Notes: a model not told the origin generated them from the sequence alone. Numbered from the stretch's first letter, positions 18,072 through 26,626 are shown. The stretch: DNA of 50,040 bases from Bacteroidia bacterium (GCA_026415195.1 JAOAHO010000017.1:1-50040); one strand, 5' to 3'. A program made the numbers and translations.

Positions 18072-19265
18072 ATGTATCTTTCCGATCGCATTAAGGCCAT
18101 TTCTGAGTCTCAGACCATTGCCATGGCCCGAAAAAGCAGGGAACTAAAGGCCAAAGGAATTGATATCATCAGTTTAAGTCTGGGCGAACCGGATTTTCCC
18201 ACTCCTGAACCGATTAAAGCGTTTGCCAAAAAAGCCATCGACGACAATTTTTCTTTTTATACCCACGTTTCCGGTTATTTGGAACTCAGGGAAGCCATAG
18301 CGCATAAATTTAAGCGTGATAATGGACTTCATTATACTCCCGATCAAATTGTGGTATCCACCGGCGCCAAACAAAGCATAGCCAATGCTGTACTTTGCCT
18401 GATCAATCCCGGCGACGAGGTCATTGTTCCCACTCCCTATTGGGTTAGCTATGCCGAAATCATCAAGCTTGCAGGCGGAATTCCGGTTTTTGTAGAAGGC
18501 AGGTTCGAAAACGACTTCAAGATTACTCCCGAACAACTGGAAAAAAGCATCAGCAGGCGTTCCCGGCTCATCATGCTCAGTACGCCTTGTAATCCAACGG
18601 GAAGTGTATATTCTTATCATGAAATGAAAGCATTGGCCGAAGTTATTGTCAAATATCCTGATTTGTATCTTCTAAGCGATGAGATATACGAACACATCCA
18701 TTTCACCGACCGACATCACAGCTTTGCTGCGTTCGATTTTATTTACGACAGAGTGATTACCATCAACGGTGTGTCGAAAGGCTTTGCCATGACCGGGTGG
18801 AGGGGAGGGATTTTGGCTGGGCCCGAATGGCTTGCCAAGGCATGCGACAAAATGCAGGGCCAATTCACTTCGGCCACCTGCAGCATCACCCAAAAGGCCA
18901 TGCAAAAAGCAATGGAGCTGGATGTGGCCACCTACATCGAACCTATGCGGCAGGCCTTCCAAAAACGCAGGGATTTGGTATTGGAGGGGCTGAAAAAAAT
19001 CCCCGGATTAAAAGCCAATGTTCCTCAGGGTGCTTTTTATGTTTTTCCTTTAGTGGAGTATTATTTTAACAAATCATATAACGGTTTTACCGTAAGAAAT
19101 GCAACGGACTTAAGTTTATTTTTACTTGAGCACGCCCATGTTTCGCTCGTTCCCGGGGTTGCTTTCGGAGATGACCGCTACATCCGGATTTCCTATGCCA
19201 CATCCGAATCGCTTCTGGCCGAAGCCCTTCGCAGGATAGAAAACGCATTAGCCAAGTTAAAATGA
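18072..19265 (+). CDS. aspC: Class I pyridoxal-phosphate aminotransferase (aspartate aminotransferase type)
   Basis: PLP enzyme that moves amino groups between amino and 2-oxo acids, most like type Ib aspartate aminotransferases. Seen: ISLSLGEPDFPTPEPI near the N-terminus, TGAKQSIANAV, PTPYWVSY, STPCNPTGSVYS, LLSDEIYEHI, the PLP lysine in NGVSKGFAMTGWRGG, and the late Arg in RYIRISYAT. ATG 18072 gives 397 residues, the normal length; a TTG at 18063 adds three residues and is less likely. Its stop overlaps the next start (ATGA), so the heptose kinase gene is coupled to it. Confidence 0.92.
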   Translation: MYLSDRIKAISESQTIAMARKSRELKAKGIDIISLSLGEPDFPTPEPIKAFAKKAIDDNFSFYTHVSGYLELREAIAHKFKRDNGLHYTPDQIVVSTGAKQSIANAVLCLINPGDEVIVPTPYWVSYAEIIKLAGGIPVFVEGRFENDFKITPEQLEKSISRRSRLIMLSTPCNPTGSVYSYHEMKALAEVIVKYPDLYLLSDEIYEHIHFTDRHHSFAAFDFIYDRVITINGVSKGFAMTGWRGGILAGPEWLAKACDKMQGQFTSATCSITQKAMQKAMELDVATYIEPMRQAFQKRRDLVLEGLKKIPGLKANVPQGAFYVFPLVEYYFNKSYNGFTVRNATDLSLFLLEHAHVSLVPGVAFGDDRYIRISYATSESLLAEALRRIENALAKLK

Positions 19266-20275
19266 AAAAATTTTCCATTAAGAAAGAACAAATCAGGGAA
19301 ATCTTCCGCTCCTTTAATCATTTGAATATTTTGGTTGTGGGGGATGTGATGGTGGACAGTTATGTGTGGGGAAAAGTAAATCGATTGTCGCCTGAAGCAC
19401 CCGTACCGGTGGTTTCTGTGGAAAAGAAAGAAAGACGCCTGGGTGGAGCAGCCAATGTGGCTTTAAATTTGCAGGCATTGGGGGTGCACCCTATTCTTTG
19501 TTCCGTGATTGGGGTGGACTTCGAAGGTCAACATTTTCTGGAACTCCTGCGAAATCAAAAACTTTCACAAAAAGGCATACTAAAAAGCCGCGACCGTATT
19601 ACCACCGTCAAAACCCGGGTTATTGGCAACCAACACCAACTTATTCGTGTGGACGAAGAAATGGAGCAGGACATTAATTCGTCCGAAACTGCCCAATTAC
19701 TGACCATCATCCAGTATATCCTTAAGCATGAAAAAATCCACGCCGTTATTTTCGAGGACTATAACAAAGGACTTATTACACCAAGGTTGATTCAACGTGT
19801 GGTAGAACTTTCCAAATCCTACGGAATTCCGGTGTGTGTTGACCCCAAAAAGAAAAATTTTAATGCCTATAAAGGAGTTCAGTTGTTTAAGCCCAATTTG
19901 AAAGAATTACGCGATGGTCTTAAATTAGACGGAGAATATTCCATAAAAGAGCTCCAAAAAGCCATAAGCAGTTATCGGGTCAGGCAAAAAATGGAATGTG
20001 TGATGGTGACGCTTGCCGAAAAAGGGATCTTAGTGAACAGTCGTTCTGTAAAAGAACATATTCCCGCTCACGTGCGTAACATTGCCGACGTCAGCGGGGC
20101 CGGCGATACGGTGATCAGCGTGGCAGCGGCCTGTAGGGCACTGGAGTGTCATGAAATCGTTATAGCCGCCTTGTCGAATTTGGCCGGAGGGCTGGTGTGT
20201 GAACAAGTGGGTGTAGTTCCTGTTGATAAAGACAGATTGATGAAAGAAGCCTTAGATCTTGATTTTGTCCGCTAA
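19262..20275 (+). CDS. hldA: D-glycero-beta-D-manno-heptose-7-phosphate kinase (HldE/RfaE domain I)
   Basis: PfkB-family kinase that phosphorylates C1 of heptose-7-phosphate on the way to ADP-heptose for LPS core. Seen: ILVVGDVMVDSYVWGKVNRLSPEAPVPV split over the active site, RRLGGAANVALNL, EDYNKGLI, DPKKKNF, and the catalytic ADVSGAGDTVIS near the C-terminus. The length (337) covers only domain I; the nucleotidyltransferase domain of bifunctional HldE is absent. Overlaps aspC by ATGA and abuts the ubiE/menG gene (TAA directly followed by ATG). The other heptose genes lie at 24535-26334. Confidence 0.9.
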   Translation: MKKFSIKKEQIREIFRSFNHLNILVVGDVMVDSYVWGKVNRLSPEAPVPVVSVEKKERRLGGAANVALNLQALGVHPILCSVIGVDFEGQHFLELLRNQKLSQKGILKSRDRITTVKTRVIGNQHQLIRVDEEMEQDINSSETAQLLTIIQYILKHEKIHAVIFEDYNKGLITPRLIQRVVELSKSYGIPVCVDPKKKNFNAYKGVQLFKPNLKELRDGLKLDGEYSIKELQKAISSYRVRQKMECVMVTLAEKGILVNSRSVKEHIPAHVRNIADVSGAGDTVISVAAACRALECHEIVIAALSNLAGGLVCEQVGVVPVDKDRLMKEALDLDFVR

Positions 20276-21016
20276 ATGAAAGTTGTACTTCCCTACGGGA
20301 CCGGTAATTCGAAAAAAGATGAGGTGGAACGCATGTTCGATTCCATAGCTCCCCGTTATGATTTTTTGAACCGACTTTTGTCTTTGGGTATCGATATCCG
20401 TTGGAGGAAAAAAGCCGTACGGCAGCTCAAAAAACTTGTAAAACCCGGATCGCGTATTTTAGATGTGGCCACCGGTACGGCCGACCTGGCGCTGGAATGT
20501 CTTAAGCTTCATCCCTATGAAATTATCGGCATCGACATTAGTCAAAAGATGCTTTCATTGGGATATAGAAAAATTCAGCAAAAAAAAATTTCCAACATTC
20601 GGCTTTTGCACACTGACATCATGCAATACCAGGATCATGAGGGCTTTGATGTTGTTGTGGTAGCATTTGGCATCCGGAACTTTGAAAATCCAAAAGAGGG
20701 TTTAAAAAAAATGCACGCATTGTTAAAACCTGGGGGAATTCTTTTGGTACTGGAATTCTCAAAGCCGGGTAACCGTTTATTTGGAATGATGTTTCAATGT
20801 TATTTTAAATTTTTTTTACCGTTCATTGGAAAAATGGTCTCGGGAGACCGTCGTGCATATGCCTACCTGCCTGAGAGTGTCGAGACGTTCCCGAGTGGTT
20901 CTGGGTTTGGTTCGTGGATGAGTGAAGCAGGGTTTTCTAACGTGGAATTCCATACAATGACAGGGGGAGTGGTTACGATGTATTTGGGAATGAAAAAAAC
21001 TTTAAAAAATTATTAA
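20276..21016 (+). CDS. ubiE: Demethylmenaquinone methyltransferase
   Basis: SAM-dependent methyltransferase for the last step of menaquinone synthesis, also called menG. Family marks: VERMFDSIAPRYDFLNRLLSLGID at the N-terminus, SAM-binding DVATGTADLALE, GIDISQKML, AFGIRNFENPKEGLKKMH, LKPGGILLVLEFSKP and the C-terminal GGVVTMYLG. 246 residues, normal length. Menaquinone is the usual respiratory quinone in Bacteroidota, so the menaquinone role is favoured over ubiquinone. Starts at the base after the kinase stop codon. Confidence 0.94.
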   Translation: MKVVLPYGTGNSKKDEVERMFDSIAPRYDFLNRLLSLGIDIRWRKKAVRQLKKLVKPGSRILDVATGTADLALECLKLHPYEIIGIDISQKMLSLGYRKIQQKKISNIRLLHTDIMQYQDHEGFDVVVVAFGIRNFENPKEGLKKMHALLKPGGILLVLEFSKPGNRLFGMMFQCYFKFFLPFIGKMVSGDRRAYAYLPESVETFPSGSGFGSWMSEAGFSNVEFHTMTGGVVTMYLGMKKTLKNY

Positions 21017-21024
21017 CATTGTCC

Positions 21025-21032
21025 TATATTTG
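21025..21032 (+). promoter_or_regulatory. -7 promoter element for the DUF3276 gene
   Basis: TATATTTG fits TAnnTTTG and lies 42 bp before the ATG at 21075, just after the ubiE stop. No clean TTG is seen 19-21 bp upstream. It suggests that the DUF3276 gene has its own transcript. Confidence 0.5.
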
Positions 21033-21074
21033 TGCTGAATTAACCAATTTTACCATACGAAACAATTAAAATCT

Positions 21075-21383
21075 ATGAGCGAAGATAACGAAAGAGAAAA
21101 GCAAGAGATTTTTTCCAAACCCGTGAAAGCCGGAAAAAGAACATATTTCTTTGATGTGAAATGTACAAAGTCCGGAGCGCTTTACCTTACCATCACCGAA
21201 AGCAAAAAAAGGATAGATCATGAAGGAAAGTTTTATTATGAAAAGCACAAAATTTTCCTCTATCGGGAAGATTTTGAAAAATTCCTTGAGGGCTTTAATG
21301 AAGCTACCGAATACATTAAAGAAAATTCATCTGAAGAGCCCGTACGCCCTTCCGACGGTGATGTTAGCTTTGATGAACTTTAA
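21075..21383 (+). CDS. DUF3276 / PUR-alpha-like nucleic-acid-binding protein
   Basis: 102-residue protein of the DUF3276 family, related to the eukaryotic PUR-alpha fold and found in Bacteroidota and Borrelia. Seen: EIFSKPVKAGKRTYFFDVK, LYLTITESKK, and KIFLYREDFEKFLEGF, which give the beta-beta-beta-beta-alpha PUR unit, followed by an acidic tail (SSEEPVRPSDGDVSFDEL). Relatives bind single-stranded DNA and RNA. It has its own promoter-like element. Its stop overlaps the stop of the convergent arginase-family gene by 3 bases. Confidence 0.9.
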   Translation: MSEDNEREKQEIFSKPVKAGKRTYFFDVKCTKSGALYLTITESKKRIDHEGKFYYEKHKIFLYREDFEKFLEGFNEATEYIKENSSEEPVRPSDGDVSFDEL

Positions 21384-22384
21384 GCGGTTATTCCCTTTAA
21401 AAAGTCCGTAATCAGAAAAGCCAATAATTTCCCTGTGCGATTGTCGGCGCTTCGATGCGCCAACACCGGTGCAGCTTCGCATATATGAAAGTAGGAAGGC
21501 TTGGTTAATTCAGAGAATTTATAAACAGCCATTCGAGCTTCTTCTGCACTCAGGCCAGAGCTTGTTCGGGCGCTGCTGGGAGCATGAATAATGCAGTCGA
21601 TGTCCAATTCCAGCCCCGAAGGCTCAGTAAAATCATTTTTTAAATGATCGATAACATTACGAATATCAACAGCATTCCTGATTTTTAATTGTTCCATCGA
21701 AATCCCCCCCACGATGTCTGAGCGCTCCTGCATCAGTCGGAAAACATAATCGGGTATATAATTTTCATGGTATCCCAAAACAAAATATTTTTTTATAATT
21801 CCTTCTTCCAGGGCACAGGAAAAGCTGTTTCCGCTATGCCTGCCCTCGTGCGTATGGCGAAGGTCGGTGTGTGCATCAATGTTCAATACAGAAACTTTTT
21901 TTTTGCTTTGATTGAATAATGCACGCAAAACAGGCAATGCATTATTGTGTCCTCCCCCAATCACGATGGGGACTTTATTATGCGAGAACAACAACGATAT
22001 TATCTCTTCAACACGGGCGTCCAATACCTTCACTAATTCACGCAAATGGCCTGTTTCGTGTTTTCCCTCGGCGGCCTTCATAATGTCGGTTACGCGAATT
22101 TGTATGCCTAAGGCGCACAGAGATGACGGCAGGTATGGATTATCCTGAATATTCGATAAGGTCTGAAGTGCCGGTTCAAAAGCCGACCACGCCCCAGGCC
22201 TCCCGTAATTTGCCCTTACACCCACGTCTTCCGGAATGCCAAGAATACAAAAAGGAATTTCTTTTTTGTTTAAGAATTCATAAAGACCTTTTTCACTTTC
22301 TATCCAATAAGCACGTTCTCCGAAACGCACCTCGCCTTTTCTTGATTTGGAATATTTTTCTTTTGGTAAAAATTCGATGTTCAT
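21380..22384 (-). CDS. Arginase/agmatinase/formiminoglutamase-family hydrolase
   Basis: Binuclear manganese ureohydrolase fold, 334 residues from the ATG at 22384. Metal ligands: His146 in GGGHNN, Asp170/His172/Asp174 in NIDAHTDLRH, and Asp261/Asp263 in LELDIDCI. The wide spacing and GGGHNN (GGGHE/D is common in arginases) make formimidoylglutamase-type or a Bacteroidota-specific subgroup as likely as arginase; no hut genes lie nearby, so the substrate stays open. The longer frame upstream to 22441 lies inside the preceding gene. Overlaps the monooxygenase-like gene as ATGA. Confidence 0.85.
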   Translation of the reverse strand: MNIEFLPKEKYSKSRKGEVRFGERAYWIESEKGLYEFLNKKEIPFCILGIPEDVGVRANYGRPGAWSAFEPALQTLSNIQDNPYLPSSLCALGIQIRVTDIMKAAEGKHETGHLRELVKVLDARVEEIISLLFSHNKVPIVIGGGHNNALPVLRALFNQSKKKVSVLNIDAHTDLRHTHEGRHSGNSFSCALEEGIIKKYFVLGYHENYIPDYVFRLMQERSDIVGGISMEQLKIRNAVDIRNVIDHLKNDFTEPSGLELDIDCIIHAPSSARTSSGLSAEEARMAVYKFSELTKPSYFHICEAAPVLAHRSADNRTGKLLAFLITDFLKGITA

Positions 22385-22680
22385 GGTTGAAGCTCTTCTA
22401 TCATTTCCATGGTTCTGGCTTGCGGCTTTCCGCAAAAACACTTTTTAAGCCTTGGCCAAACATCCTGAAAAAATTCCGATTGCCTGTAATTTTCCAAATC
22501 GCGCTCGCATTCCCAAATACTGATGGTGAATATCCGGCATGGTTCGTGGCAGTCCCGAAAAACTTCAAGATGCAGGCATCCTTTGAAAGACCTGATTTTT
22601 TTTACATTTTCTCGTAATGTTTTTTTAAAATATTCCATTTTTTCAGGGCATATCTCCATCATCACAATTCGGGCAATCAT
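22381..22680 (-). CDS. Small antibiotic-biosynthesis-monooxygenase (ABM) domain protein
   Basis: 99 residues with the ferredoxin-like ABM/dimeric alpha-beta barrel pattern: IARIVMMEICPEKMEYFKK at the start, then SFKGCLHLEVFRD, FTISIWECERDLENYRQSEFF, and FQDVWPRLKKCF. Family members are quinol or heme monooxygenases and many of unknown role. It is the middle gene of a tight minus-strand trio, overlapping both the SAM-hydrolase-like gene and the arginase-family gene by 4 bp. Confidence 0.75.
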   Translation of the reverse strand: MIARIVMMEICPEKMEYFKKTLRENVKKIRSFKGCLHLEVFRDCHEPCRIFTISIWECERDLENYRQSEFFQDVWPRLKKCFCGKPQARTMEMIEELQP

Positions 22681-23495
22681 CTTAAAAAAATTTTCAGTTC
22701 ATAATCATGCATGGCGAATAATTTGTCAGAAAAAAGCTTTTGATACAAATTGTCGCCGTTAATGCCGATTTCCAAAAAATCTAAGGCGTTAAAAATGGCA
22801 AATACATGACCGGAAGGAACATCTTCATAATCTTGATGAATTTTTTTAGGACCTGAATTGCCCGGCAGTAAAAATTCAAATGAACGATTTTGTGTCCATT
22901 TATAAAAATCGTCTTTTTTTAAGTTGAAGATGAGGTTGCCGTAGTGGTCGTGCATAAAAAGCCTCGTGCTGATGACATTTCCCTGAACGTAAGCCTGCAT
23001 CAGGCGCCCTTTATAATAATCATTTACCGTATCGCCGGCATCATTCAAAAATCCGGAAATTATTTTTTCCAGCGCAACCGGATAAATATTTTTAAGAAAA
23101 AAAACATTTTGTTCCGGCGCATCATAAAACAGCCTTCTTGCAGGAGCATCATATTGCGGGTCGACCAATCCTATAAGGCCGTTGTCGGGTGTAAGCAGAT
23201 GTATGCCATGAACGTCGAACCACAAATGACGTGTATTATCCACCGAAGGCCCGTTGATGTTTTTTTGCTTCAATACGGCATTGTTTTTTACTCCGCAAAG
23301 AATAACCGAACCTTTTGGCAAAGTGCGCAATAACGACATCACCACATAGGCTGCCTGCTTCATGTTGTAAGGCTCAACGGCTGAACCGAAATCAAAAAGC
23401 ACGGCATCGGGGAATTTGTCATGAAAAGCTTGCCAAACCGATGCTTTTTGCGGATCATTGGGGCTCATGTCGGATATCCAGGCAATGTGCAGCAC
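22677..23495 (-). CDS. SAM hydroxide adenosyltransferase (DUF62) family protein
   Basis: 272-residue member of the family that hydrolyses S-adenosylmethionine to adenosine and methionine. Seen: N-terminal beta strand with ISDMSPND, MKQAAYVVMSLLRTLPKGSVILCGV, the substrate-binding HGIHLLTPDNGLIGLV, MHDHYGNLIFNL, and the C-terminal barrel segment VFAIFNALDFLEIGINGDN. The usual D-x-D-H and VDPGVG motifs are weaker (VKNNAV at the VDPGVG place), so activity should not be assumed. It is divergent from phoH with about 30 bp between starts; this pairing is common in Bacteroidota as far as I recall. Confidence 0.82.
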   Translation of the reverse strand: MLHIAWISDMSPNDPQKASVWQAFHDKFPDAVLFDFGSAVEPYNMKQAAYVVMSLLRTLPKGSVILCGVKNNAVLKQKNINGPSVDNTRHLWFDVHGIHLLTPDNGLIGLVDPQYDAPARRLFYDAPEQNVFFLKNIYPVALEKIISGFLNDAGDTVNDYYKGRLMQAYVQGNVISTRLFMHDHYGNLIFNLKKDDFYKWTQNRSFEFLLPGNSGPKKIHQDYEDVPSGHVFAIFNALDFLEIGINGDNLYQKLFSDKLFAMHDYELKIFLR

Positions 23496-23527
23496 TGCTT
23501 AAAATTACCCAATAATTCCGCGTATGG

Positions 23528-24538
23528 ATGAATATTTTTAAATTTGTTGCAACAAAAAAACTAACACATTTGGCAGAAAAAATCATAACCATTCGTCACA
23601 TTGAACCCATTGAAATTTTTGGTGTAAACGACGAAAAATTTAATCACATAAGACAGTATTTTCCAAAGCTTCGTCTGGTGGCTCGCGGAGACGAAATAAA
23701 AGCCATGGGCGAGGAAAAAGAAATTCTGGTATTTGAACGAAAACTGAAAAAATTAGTGGATGCATACTACATTGAAGGCATACTTAGTATCCCCATTATA
23801 GACCGGTATCTTCAGGATGAAGAGAATCGACGAGTCAGCAAAATCACACCTGAAAAAAATCAAAATGCCGACATCATATTGTTTGGCGTCAGCGGTTCCA
23901 TGATCAAGGCACGTACACCCGGCCAAAGAAAAATGGTTCATTCGTTGGAAAACAACGATGTGATATTTGCCATTGGGCCTGCCGGAACGGGAAAAACCTA
24001 TTTGGCCGTCGTCTTGGCCGTTAGGGCATGGAAAAACAAAGAAGTTAAGCGCATCATTCTCACACGCCCTGCGGTAGAGGCAGGTGAAAACCTCGGGTTC
24101 CTGCCCGGCGACATGAAAGAGAAGCTCGACCCTTACATGCAACCGCTTTACGATGCCCTTTACGACATGATCCCCGCAGAAAAACTTAATCAGCTCATCG
24201 AAGCCCGTACCATTCAAATTGCACCCCTTGCTTTTATGAGAGGAAGAACCCTGGATCATGCTTTTGTTATTCTGGACGAAGCCCAAAACACCACCGAGTC
24301 GCAAATGAAAATGTTTTTAACCCGCATGGGAACCAACGCAAAATTCATCATTACCGGCGACGTTACCCAGATCGATCTGCCCAACCGCCAGCCCAGCGGG
24401 CTTATCCAGGCCATGCGTATTCTTAGAAAAATAAAAGGAATCGACTTCATCCACCTGGGAAAAGAAGACGTGGTGCGCCATCCCTTAGTCAAGGAAATAC
24501 TTGACTCCTACGAAAAAAATGAACAGCCAAAATCATGA
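23528..24538 (+). CDS. phoH: PhoH-family ATPase
   Basis: Cytoplasmic P-loop ATPase of the PhoH/PhoL type, linked in other bacteria to RNA metabolism and ribosome assembly. 336 residues: an N-terminal KH-like segment (residues 20-80), Walker A GPAGTGKT at 150-157, TRPAVEAGENLGFLPGD near 180, AFMRGRTL, Walker B FVILDEAQN with D250-E251, and ITGDVTQIDLP. It starts at ATG 23528. The stop overlaps gmhA as ATGA, so phoH heads the operon with three heptose genes. Confidence 0.93.
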   Translation: MNIFKFVATKKLTHLAEKIITIRHIEPIEIFGVNDEKFNHIRQYFPKLRLVARGDEIKAMGEEKEILVFERKLKKLVDAYYIEGILSIPIIDRYLQDEENRRVSKITPEKNQNADIILFGVSGSMIKARTPGQRKMVHSLENNDVIFAIGPAGTGKTYLAVVLAVRAWKNKEVKRIILTRPAVEAGENLGFLPGDMKEKLDPYMQPLYDALYDMIPAEKLNQLIEARTIQIAPLAFMRGRTLDHAFVILDEAQNTTESQMKMFLTRMGTNAKFIITGDVTQIDLPNRQPSGLIQAMRILRKIKGIDFIHLGKEDVVRHPLVKEILDSYEKNEQPKS

Positions 24539-25113
24539 ACATACTTCTTAAAAATCTTTCCGATTCCATATCCTTAAAACAGTCTTTACTTCAAAATCAA
24601 AATCTAAAAGAAGCGGTTTCGCGGTTAACGGAAGCCATTGTCAATGCCTATAAAAACGGAAATAAAGTGTTGTTTTGTGGGAACGGCGGCAGCGCAGCCG
24701 ATGCCCAACATCTGGCTGCAGAGCTGAGCGGAAGATATTATTATGATCGACCGCCGCTGTTTGCCGAAGCGCTGCACGTGAATACGTCTTACCTCACAGC
24801 CGTCGCAAACGATTACAGTTATGAAGAAGTGTTCTCGCGTCTGGTGAAAGCCATGGGAAAAAAGGGCGACATCCTCATAGGCCTCAGCACCAGCGGAAAC
24901 AGCCCCAATGTGGTGCATGCCCTGAAAACGGCACAAGCATTGGGAATGCTTACAGCCGGGTTTACCGGCGAAGGCGGAGGAAAAATGAAATCTTTTTCCG
25001 ACATTCTGATTGAAATACCCTCTAAAAATACGCCCAGGATTCAGGAATGCCACATGATTATTGGGCACAGCATTTGCGAAGAAGTGGAAAATCAGCTTTT
25101 CCCCAGGCCATGA
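24535..25113 (+). CDS. gmhA: Sedoheptulose-7-phosphate isomerase
   Basis: Converts sedoheptulose-7-phosphate to D-glycero-D-manno-heptose-7-phosphate, the first step in LPS heptose synthesis. 192 residues with a SIS domain: FCGNGGSAADAQHLAAELSGR (binding site), LTAVANDYSYEEVFSR, GLSTSGNSPNVVHAL, and the late IQECHMIIGHSICEEVE with metal-type His residues. It starts in ATGA overlap with phoH and ends in ATGA overlap with the nucleotidyltransferase gene. Confidence 0.94.
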   Translation: MNILLKNLSDSISLKQSLLQNQNLKEAVSRLTEAIVNAYKNGNKVLFCGNGGSAADAQHLAAELSGRYYYDRPPLFAEALHVNTSYLTAVANDYSYEEVFSRLVKAMGKKGDILIGLSTSGNSPNVVHALKTAQALGMLTAGFTGEGGGKMKSFSDILIEIPSKNTPRIQECHMIIGHSICEEVENQLFPRP

Positions 25114-25814
25114 CCCGAACTGCCATCATTCTGGCCGGAGGCATGGGGACGCGCCTGCAAAAAGTACTCCCCGATATTCCCAAACCCATGGCCCCCATTC
25201 ACCAAAAGCCTTTTCTGGAGCATCTTATCAATTATCTTTTGGAGTACGATATTAATCATTTCATCCTCTCGGTTGGATATAAAAAACACATTATCATGCA
25301 GCATTTCGGTGGTTCATATAAAAATGCCAAAATTTCCTATGCCGTAGAAGAAATTCCTCTGGGAACCGGAGGGGCTGCTAAAAATGCCCTGGATTTGGTA
25401 AATGAAAATCAATGCCTCATAGTGAATGGAGACACCTTTTTTTCCATGGACTTTAAAAATTTTTTTAAAAAAGCTTCTGATAAGCCCTTCAGCATTGCCG
25501 TTCGAAAAGAAGAGCTTAAAGGTAGGTACGGCAGCGTCAGTATGGACAATGAAGGAAAAATCACGGGGTTTCATGAAAAAACGGAAAACCATCCAACACC
25601 CTGGATGAACGCAGGAATCTATTATACATCGAAGGATGTTTTCCTTTCTGTTTGCCCTGAAGCGCCCGCATTCAGCATGGAAAAAGACGTACTTCCCCTG
25701 GCGGCGGAAAGAGGGCTTTTATTCGGCGTCCCCATGGAAGGCGCATTTATCGATATAGGCATACCCGAGGATTATGAACGAGCCAGCCGGATTATCCCGC
25801 CTTTGGGGAATTGA
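25110..25814 (+). CDS. hddC: Nucleotidyltransferase, probable heptose-1-phosphate guanylyltransferase type
   Basis: 234 residues from ATG 25110, with the sugar-nucleotidyltransferase signature IILAGGMGTRLQKVLPDIPKP near the N-terminus, EEIPLGTGGAAKNA, VNGDTFFSMD and AFIDIGIPEDYERA at the end. By sequence type and by its place between gmhA and gmhB, it most resembles HddC, which makes GDP-heptose. Another sugar-phosphate substrate cannot be excluded, so the gene name is tentative. An upstream in-frame start at 25047 lies inside gmhA and is rejected in favour of the ATGA-coupled one. Confidence 0.82.
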   Translation: MTRTAIILAGGMGTRLQKVLPDIPKPMAPIHQKPFLEHLINYLLEYDINHFILSVGYKKHIIMQHFGGSYKNAKISYAVEEIPLGTGGAAKNALDLVNENQCLIVNGDTFFSMDFKNFFKKASDKPFSIAVRKEELKGRYGSVSMDNEGKITGFHEKTENHPTPWMNAGIYYTSKDVFLSVCPEAPAFSMEKDVLPLAAERGLLFGVPMEGAFIDIGIPEDYERASRIIPPLGN

Positions 25815-26334
25815 CAAAACCTGGACGCTTTTCCTGGACCGTGATGGCGTTATTAACAAACGCCTGCCGGGCAATTATGTTAAGCATGTCCGTGAATTTG
25901 TTTTTTTGGATGGCGTATTGGAAGCCATTCCGAAACTCAATCAGATTTTCGGGCGATTGATTTTGGTTACCAACCAACAGGGAATAGGTAAAGGCCTTAT
26001 GACGGAGCACGATTTGAAGATGGTACATGACTATATGTTGGAAAAAATCCGTGAACACGGCGGAAAGCTGGATGCGGTTTATTTTTCTCCCTACAGGGCT
26101 GAGGAAAATCACATGATGCGTAAGCCCAATACCGGCATGGCAATGAAAGCCAAAGAGGATTTCCCGGAAATTGATTTTGCAAAATCCGTCATGGTGGGCG
26201 ACAGCCTCTCTGATGTAGAGTTTGGAAAAAGATGTGGAATGAAAACCGTATTCGTTGTTCGTGAAAACACCATAGAAAAAAATGATGCTGATCTTGTTCT
26301 GAGCGGACTTAAAGATTTTGCGGTAATGCTGTGA
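25774..26334 (+). CDS. gmhB: D-glycero-D-manno-heptose-1,7-bisphosphate 7-phosphatase (HAD family)
   Basis: HAD-IIIA phosphatase of 186 residues that removes the 7-phosphate from heptose bisphosphate. Seen: nucleophile motif FLDRDGVINKR, TNQQGIGKGLM, MRKPNTGMAMKAK, and MVGDSLSDVEFGKRCGM. The cysteine/histidine zinc loop before RKP in enterobacterial GmhB is missing (YFSPYRAEENHMMRKP), so this copy is probably zinc-free. It overlaps the upstream gene by 41 bp, and no better in-frame start was found. Last gene of the phoH-gmhA-hddC-gmhB run. Confidence 0.88.
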   Translation: MNEPAGLSRLWGIDKTWTLFLDRDGVINKRLPGNYVKHVREFVFLDGVLEAIPKLNQIFGRLILVTNQQGIGKGLMTEHDLKMVHDYMLEKIREHGGKLDAVYFSPYRAEENHMMRKPNTGMAMKAKEDFPEIDFAKSVMVGDSLSDVEFGKRCGMKTVFVVRENTIEKNDADLVLSGLKDFAVML

Positions 26335-26626
26335 GAATAAATATTAAATATAACCAAAAGAATGTAATACACCTGTAATTCATGTGTTTTCATATTTACT
26401 TTTATTTTTTGCATTAAAATAATTTGCCAAATTTATTGTAACATCAAGGGTGATATTCAAATTTTGAGTTGGAAAATAAACAATAACGAAAAACAAGCTA
26501 AAAACAATTTAATACCTGGATATGCCATTATCATCAATGATATAGGGAAGACCACCAATATTTAAACTTTTATTAACACAGTCCGATTATCCGCATGCCA
26601 AACCTTAATTTTGTTGTTAACTTTTC
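26335..26626. other. AT-rich intergenic region before purH
   Basis: 292 bp with no convincing gene on either strand, the longest gap in the window. It holds a short perfect inverted repeat TATCATCAATGATA near 26530, a -7 promoter box at 26606-26613 and a TTGTTAACTT at 26614-26623. I see no GC-rich terminator after gmhB and no recognisable purine riboswitch. Confidence 0.6.
26606..26613 (+). promoter_or_regulatory. -7 promoter element for the purH-mre operon
   Basis: TAATTTTG fits TAnnTTTG and is followed directly by TTGTTAACTT and then the purH ATG at 26627. The untranslated leader would therefore be very short. No clear -33 element at the usual distance. Confidence 0.45.
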
